Origin: Chloroflexota bacterium
GTDB lineage: Bacteria > Chloroflexota > Chloroflexia > Chloroflexales > Roseiflexaceae
Assembly (NCBI GenBank): GCA_013388755.1
Contig: JACAEQ010000019.1
Coordinates: forward strand, 1 to 37,224
DNA length: 37,224 nt
Reading direction: 5' to 3'
Part shown: positions 33,604 through 37,224 of the stretch, piece by piece
How the letters are laid out: every line of letters starts with the position of its first letter
Position numbering within the stretch: the stretch's first letter is position 1
Translations under genes and position numbers: made by a program
Notes under the pieces: generated by a model
What the model was told of the DNA's origin: nothing
The model's input: only the letters and a program-made list of their open reading frames with translations
Databases searched by the model: none

Positions 33604-34413
33604 TCAGGGCTCGATTGAGCGCAACTCCTCTGTGATCCGCACGGCGGCAAATGGATCGGCAAGCAGCGCTGAGCCGACCTGCACGGCGGCAGCGCCAGCG
33701 GCCAGGTAGGCTCGGGCGTCGGTGACGGTCGTTACGCCGCCACACGCGACAACCGGCGCCTCGAGCGCGGCGCATGCGTCGGCGATGGCCTCCAGTACCA
33801 GGGGCCGCACGGCAGGGCCGGAAAGCCTGCCGTGCAACAACGCGCCGCTGAGCGGATCAGGCGCGCTGGCGCGCGGCGGGGCGGCGATCGTCAGCGCATC
33901 GGCGCCGGCATCGAGCGCGGCGCGCGCCGTGACTGCCAGGCCTCTGTGGAGCGGTAGTTTTACAAGGAGCGGCAGCAATGTCGTGGCGCGCACGGCCGCA
34001 ATGATTCTGGCGATCCCGGCCAGGTCGTCTCCAAACGACAGTTCCAGGCCGGCAATGCCGTCCACCCCCTCGAGCGCGGCGGCAACGGCACCATGATCGG
34101 ATGCGACACTCAGAATGACTGGCGTCTTCCACGTGGCCCATACTGGCGCATACTCGCGCAGCACACGATCCACCCCCGGGTCCAGCCACGCGCCGACGCT
34201 CAGCAGGCCGGCCGGGGTTTCAATCAGCCGCAGCGGCGGCAACGCGCGCCGGCCACGCAACGAGACACTGCCGGTAACAATCGCGCCGGTCTGCTCAACC
34301 GGTACGATGCGTTCGTACTCGACCCCGAAACCGAAGCAGCCTGCAGCTGTCATCACTGGCGTGGCGAGCGCCAGGCCGTACGGGTTCTTCGGCGCAAGCT
34401 CCACCTTGACCAC
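33604..34413 (-). CDS. Dihydroorotate-dehydrogenase-fold FMN protein lacking catalytic residues
   Basis: 269 aa from the GTG at 34413 (GGAGG 6 bp upstream); class 1B PyrD is about 300-310. The FMN-barrel framework is clear: NPYGLALATPVMTAAGCFGF, LIETPAGLLSVGAWLDPGVD, LLVKLPLHR, GADALTIAAP, LSGPAVRP, VVACGGVTTVTDA, AAVQVGSALLADPF. But positions that bind orotate or act as base are altered. Class 1B has K in VKATT (here TGSVS), N in GMLN (here GLLS), ELNxSCPN with the catalytic Cys (here LELSFGDD), and N in the INT motif (here IAAP). FMN contacts and the VKL lysine remain. It probably binds flavin but is unlikely to oxidise dihydroorotate. Its job is unknown. Confidence 0.8.
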   Translation of the reverse strand: MVKVELAPKNPYGLALATPVMTAAGCFGFGVEYERIVPVEQTGAIVTGSVSLRGRRALPPLRLIETPAGLLSVGAWLDPGVDRVLREYAPVWATWKTPVILSVASDHGAVAAALEGVDGIAGLELSFGDDLAGIARIIAAVRATTLLPLLVKLPLHRGLAVTARAALDAGADALTIAAPPRASAPDPLSGALLHGRLSGPAVRPLVLEAIADACAALEAPVVACGGVTTVTDARAYLAAGAAAVQVGSALLADPFAAVRITEELRSIEP

Positions 34414-34474
34414 GACAAGCCTCCAGGTATATGACAGCAACCGTGCTACTATCTTGATCGTACCATACTTTGTG

Positions 34475-34494
34475 CCTGTCCGAAACCACGATGG
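34475..34494 (+). repeat. Possible remnant of a family B repeat end
   Basis: CCTGTCCGAAACCACGATGG resembles the family B left end (CCTATCCGAAAACCAGATGG). There is no matching right end nearby, so it would be a solo remnant. Confidence 0.4.
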
Positions 34495-34506
34495 TTCGGT
34501 GCCCGG

Positions 34507-34528
34507 AGCAGAGCGGTATCGCTCTGCT
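34507..34528. repeat. Perfect 9-bp hairpin
   Basis: AGCAGAGCG-GTAT-CGCTCTGCT, a fully paired stem with a 4-base loop, between the divergent DHODH-like and P450 genes. No U tract; function unknown. Confidence 0.6.
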
Positions 34529-34653
34529 GACGTGTGCCCTGCGTCCGTCGAAGGGGTGGACGAGCCATACTGCGGGTTGCCCATCAGGGCGACCGCGCAC
34601 CTCATCGATCTGAACCGTCTTGCGCCTGAGCCCTGACAGAAGAGGAGAGACCG

Positions 34654-35859
34654 ATGCCAGAGTCACCCACGCCGCCCGATCTCTGGAGCCAGGAGGCACT
34701 CGCCGATCCCTACCCGATCTATGACCGCCTGCGCGCCGAACAGCCGGTGCGCTGGACCGGCGGCGAATGGCAATTCTTCCGCTATGCCGACGTCCAGGCC
34801 GTGCTGCGCGATCCGCGGCTCGGCGCCGACCGCATACAACCCGACGAGCAATGGCTGGCGGAGACCGGCCTGGCGCCGCTCTTCAATACCCACGCCCGCA
34901 TGATGCTCTTCAGCGACCCGCCCGACCATACCCGGCTGCGTTCTCTCGTCAATCGCGCCTTCACGCCACGCGTCGTCGAAGCGTATCGCCCCCGCGTGCA
35001 GCAGATTGTTGACATCCTCCTCGACGAGGCGTCCACGCGCGGCGAGATCGAACTGATCAGTGAGTTCGCCTACCCGCTACCCGTGACCGTGATCGCTGAA
35101 ATGCTTGGCGTTCCAGCCGATATGCACGGCCAGTTCCGCGCCTGGTCCGACGGCGTCGCCGCGTTTATTGGTGGAACGACGCGGCCCGAGGCCGAGGTCC
35201 TGCCTGCGGCGATGAAAGCGGTTGTCGAAATGGCCGGGTTCTTCCTGGAGCTTGCAGCCGAGCGGCGACGCGCCCCACGCGATGACCTGCTGACAGCGCT
35301 CGCGCTGGCCGAAGATGGCGGGGACCGGCTGAGTGAGGAAGAACTGGTGGCGAACTGCATCCTGTTGCTGGTCGCCGGGCACGAGACAACCACCAACCTG
35401 GTTGGCAACGGCATGCTGGCGTTGCTGCGCCATCCGGACCAGATCGCATTACTGCGCGACCATCCGGAGTTGACTGCCCAGGCGATCGAGGAATTGCTGC
35501 GCTATGACAGTCCGGTTCAGGCAACGAGCCGCAAGGCGCTGACCGGCCTGGAGATTGCCGGGCAACATATCGAGGCCGGCCAGCTAGTGACGGTATTCAT
35601 CGGCGCCGCCAATCGCGACCCGGCGCACTATACCGAACCGGCAAGGCTTGACCTGACGCGCGGTGATGTGCGCCATCTCTCATTCAGCCACGGAGCGCAC
35701 TACTGTCTCGGCGCGCCGCTGGCGCGCCTGGAGGGCCAGGTCGCCATTGGCACGCTGGTACGCCGCTTCCCCCGGATGCGCCTGGCTGATGCCTCGCCGG
35801 CCTGGCGCGATAATTTCGTGCTCCGTGGCCTGGAAGCATTGCGGCTGGACATATCGTAA
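34654..35859 (+). CDS. Cytochrome P450
   Basis: 401 aa, soluble bacterial class. Haem monooxygenase: I-helix oxygen-activation motif LLVAGHETTTN, K-helix ExxR in IEELLRYDSP, haem-ligand loop FSHGAHYCLGAPLAR with Cys351, and the N-terminal substrate region with FSDPPDHTRLRSLVNRAFTP. GAGGAGAG precedes the ATG. No ferredoxin or reductase gene is adjacent, so electrons come from a partner elsewhere. The substrate cannot be inferred. It is divergent from the DHODH-like gene and convergent with the DUF362-like gene. Confidence 0.97.
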   Translation: MPESPTPPDLWSQEALADPYPIYDRLRAEQPVRWTGGEWQFFRYADVQAVLRDPRLGADRIQPDEQWLAETGLAPLFNTHARMMLFSDPPDHTRLRSLVNRAFTPRVVEAYRPRVQQIVDILLDEASTRGEIELISEFAYPLPVTVIAEMLGVPADMHGQFRAWSDGVAAFIGGTTRPEAEVLPAAMKAVVEMAGFFLELAAERRRAPRDDLLTALALAEDGGDRLSEEELVANCILLLVAGHETTTNLVGNGMLALLRHPDQIALLRDHPELTAQAIEELLRYDSPVQATSRKALTGLEIAGQHIEAGQLVTVFIGAANRDPAHYTEPARLDLTRGDVRHLSFSHGAHYCLGAPLARLEGQVAIGTLVRRFPRMRLADASPAWRDNFVLRGLEALRLDIS

Positions 35860-35901
35860 CCGTCGCAGCCATTCACCGCGGCCATGCAACCAGGCGGCCC
35901 G

Positions 35902-36930
35902 TCACTCACGCCAGCGCGCAACGGCGCGCGCCTGGTACGACCGGAAGAGCCGCCCCCACGCTGTGTGACGCAGCCAGCTCGTCAGGGTTGTCTCGTCCGC
36001 TGCAGTCCAGCGTGCAAAGCGACGGGCGCGCACGCGCAGCAGACGCTGATACGCCTGAAGCACCGCCGCAGTTGTCGTGTTGCCAGCGCGGCCTGGCAGC
36101 GCGCCATGGTACGGCGGAGTGACGCTCCAGGGTTCCTCCAGCGCATCAGTGTCTCCCAGCAGCACCGGATCACGTCGGCCTGCGATTCCGCCAGCGTACC
36201 GTTGTGCCACGGAGGGGGCAGTGGTCGCGTGTGGCGGGCCACTCCCGAACCAGGCGCGCGCAACCGTATCAAGCGCCAGCGGGTCATATGAGGCAAAGAG
36301 AAGACCGCGCACCTCGGCGCGATCTGCCAGGCGATCGCGCCCATCGCTGATGGTTGTCGCATCCATGACGGCGAGCCGTGGCCCGTCTACGCGCCGGAAG
36401 CCGATCGCATCGCTGGTAGAAAGACGCTCCATCCCGTGCATCGCTCCGAACAGCGCGTCGCCATACTCGACCCTGCACGGCACAAGGATGGTCACGAGCA
36501 GCGCCCGATCCGGCGCCGGAACGTGCGTGACCCGGGTGATGCCCAGCGCAGTGGCCACCGGCGCGTAGCCGTACAGGTCATCCGGCGGCGCGGGAAGCAG
36601 GGCATACAGCGTCATAACGCCTGCAGCGCGCAGGGCGCGGGCCACACCCTCCAGCTGCCAGGGTGGTGCCCCGGCGCCGGGAAACGGGAAGCGCCGCGCG
36701 CGCAGCGGAACCAGCAGAGCGCTTCCCGGCAGTTCCGCCGCCACGGTAATGCCCGCAAGGGCAAGCAGGCGCGCATAGTCGGCGACAATTGTCGTGGCGG
36801 AAGCACGCACCACCGATACCAGGGGCGATGACTGGTTGGCTTGCATAGCGTCGGGCACGATCCATTCAGGCGGTTGCAACTGCACACATGATACGGCACA
36901 CGGCAAAGCTGGCGTTTCCGCATCTGTCAT
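35902..36930 (-). CDS. DUF362-like protein
   Basis: 342 aa from the ATG at 36930 (no strong ribosome binding site). The segment PRLAVMDATTISDGRDRL, then GLLFASYDPLALDTVARAWF, matches the D-G-x-x-x-x-G-x and DPxAxDxxA pattern of the DUF362 family. There is no ferredoxin-type Cys cluster, which some members carry at the C-terminus. The C-terminal 80 residues (from YHGALPGRAGNTTT, with an Arg-rich helix at the end) have no motif I know. DUF362 proteins are poorly characterised. The gene converges on the P450 gene with a 42-bp gap. Confidence 0.65.
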   Translation of the reverse strand: MTDAETPALPCAVSCVQLQPPEWIVPDAMQANQSSPLVSVVRASATTIVADYARLLALAGITVAAELPGSALLVPLRARRFPFPGAGAPPWQLEGVARALRAAGVMTLYALLPAPPDDLYGYAPVATALGITRVTHVPAPDRALLVTILVPCRVEYGDALFGAMHGMERLSTSDAIGFRRVDGPRLAVMDATTISDGRDRLADRAEVRGLLFASYDPLALDTVARAWFGSGPPHATTAPSVAQRYAGGIAGRRDPVLLGDTDALEEPWSVTPPYHGALPGRAGNTTTAAVLQAYQRLLRVRARRFARWTAADETTLTSWLRHTAWGRLFRSYQARAVARWRE

Positions 36931-37073
36931 ACGCTGCGAGTTCTACCAGGTAGCCGTCGATCGCACCGGATGACAGCACCCCGTAGTCAGTGACCCACGG
37001 CAAATGAACATTCAGTATGAACACCGATAGACGCTCCACCGTGGCCCTGAAGCGCCCGACTCCGTTCTGCTAA
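36931..37073. other. Intergenic, no gene seen
   Basis: Upstream region of the DUF362-like gene. No motif or frame worth calling before the repeat at 37074. Confidence 0.5.
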
Positions 37074-37205
37074 GAGCCTATCCGAAAACCAGATGGTCAA
37101 TGTCATTGCAAGCGCGAGCGAAGCAATCTCCTCTCGCGCCGGTAGATTGCTTCAGCCACGCTGCGCTCGCAATGACAGCATGCCCATGGGTTTTCGGATA
37201 GGCTC
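37074..37205. mobile_element. MITE-like repeat, family B, copy 3 (best preserved)
   Basis: Inverted ends GAGCCTATCCGAAAACCA (37074-37091) and GGGTTTTCGGATAGGCTC (37188-37205), 17 matching bases. Inside, TGTCATTGCAAGCGC pairs with GCGCTCGCAATGACA, and GAAGCAATCT with AGATTGCTTC, so the whole 132-bp element can fold into a long hairpin. No coding capacity and no clear target duplication. Confidence 0.85.
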
Positions 37206-37224
37206 GATGTATGCAGATGATGAG

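Overview
The window is high-GC bacterial chromosomal DNA with densely packed genes on both strands. I see no phage, plasmid, rRNA or CRISPR content. The best guess is a filamentous member of Chloroflexota (class Chloroflexia, Roseiflexus-like). This rests on three things: an exported protein with W-x(3)-GGL-x(2)-FG(F/Y)PI(S/T)G repeats, a secreted phospholipase-D-like protein ending in a lamin-tail-like segment, and interspersed MITE-like repeats built from very GC-rich hairpins. The assignment is inference from gene style, not a database match.

Layout. 1-2755 (minus): a RumA/TrmA-type RNA uracil methyltransferase whose 3' end runs into a mobile repeat, translationally coupled to a divergent PurD homologue. 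2913-4082 (minus): a membrane protein with an RsbR-like STAS domain. 4447-4591: a MITE-like repeat touching the gyrB stop. 4594-6990 (minus): gyrB interrupted in its TOPRIM motif by a 153-residue mini-intein. 7106-8074 (minus): a membrane protein of unknown role. 8225-10015 (plus): an McrB-like AAA+ protein with no McrC beside it, then low-complexity purine/pyrimidine tracts, then purB.

The centrepiece is 11982-23561 (plus), eleven co-directional genes: cheW, a second cheW-like gene, a membrane MCP, a CheA-REC hybrid kinase, a single-domain CheY, cheB, cheR with TPRs, an RsbU-like PP2C phosphatase, a TPR protein, an RsbW-like kinase and an RsbV-like STAS protein. No flagellar or pilus genes are present. 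The reading I favour is that a chemosensory array feeds a partner-switching output (phosphatase, kinase, antagonist) rather than, or as well as, a motility motor. A 136-bp MITE with 12-bp inverted ends and a 10-bp target duplication lies just downstream.

24007-27293 (minus): the repeat-containing exported protein, the secreted PLD-like protein and a phytoene-desaturase-like FAD oxidoreductase. 27367-29235 (plus): an ArsR regulator, a tiny thioredoxin-fold protein and an ArsP/DUF318-type permease, probably a metalloid or thiol-linked efflux set. 29518-29592 (minus): tRNA-Asn with a perfect consensus promoter and a terminator. 29724-31050 (plus): a TlpA/ResA-like thioredoxin and an orphan OmpR-type response regulator. 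31136-33528 (plus): proB-proA (proline biosynthesis). 33604-34413 (minus): a dihydroorotate-dehydrogenase-fold protein that has lost its substrate and catalytic residues. 34654-35859 (plus): a cytochrome P450. 35902-36930 (minus): a DUF362-like protein. A third copy of the second MITE-like family closes the window at 37074-37205.

Two nucleotide-pathway homologues (PurD-like and PyrD-like) keep the fold but have lost residues their families normally need, so both may be repurposed.
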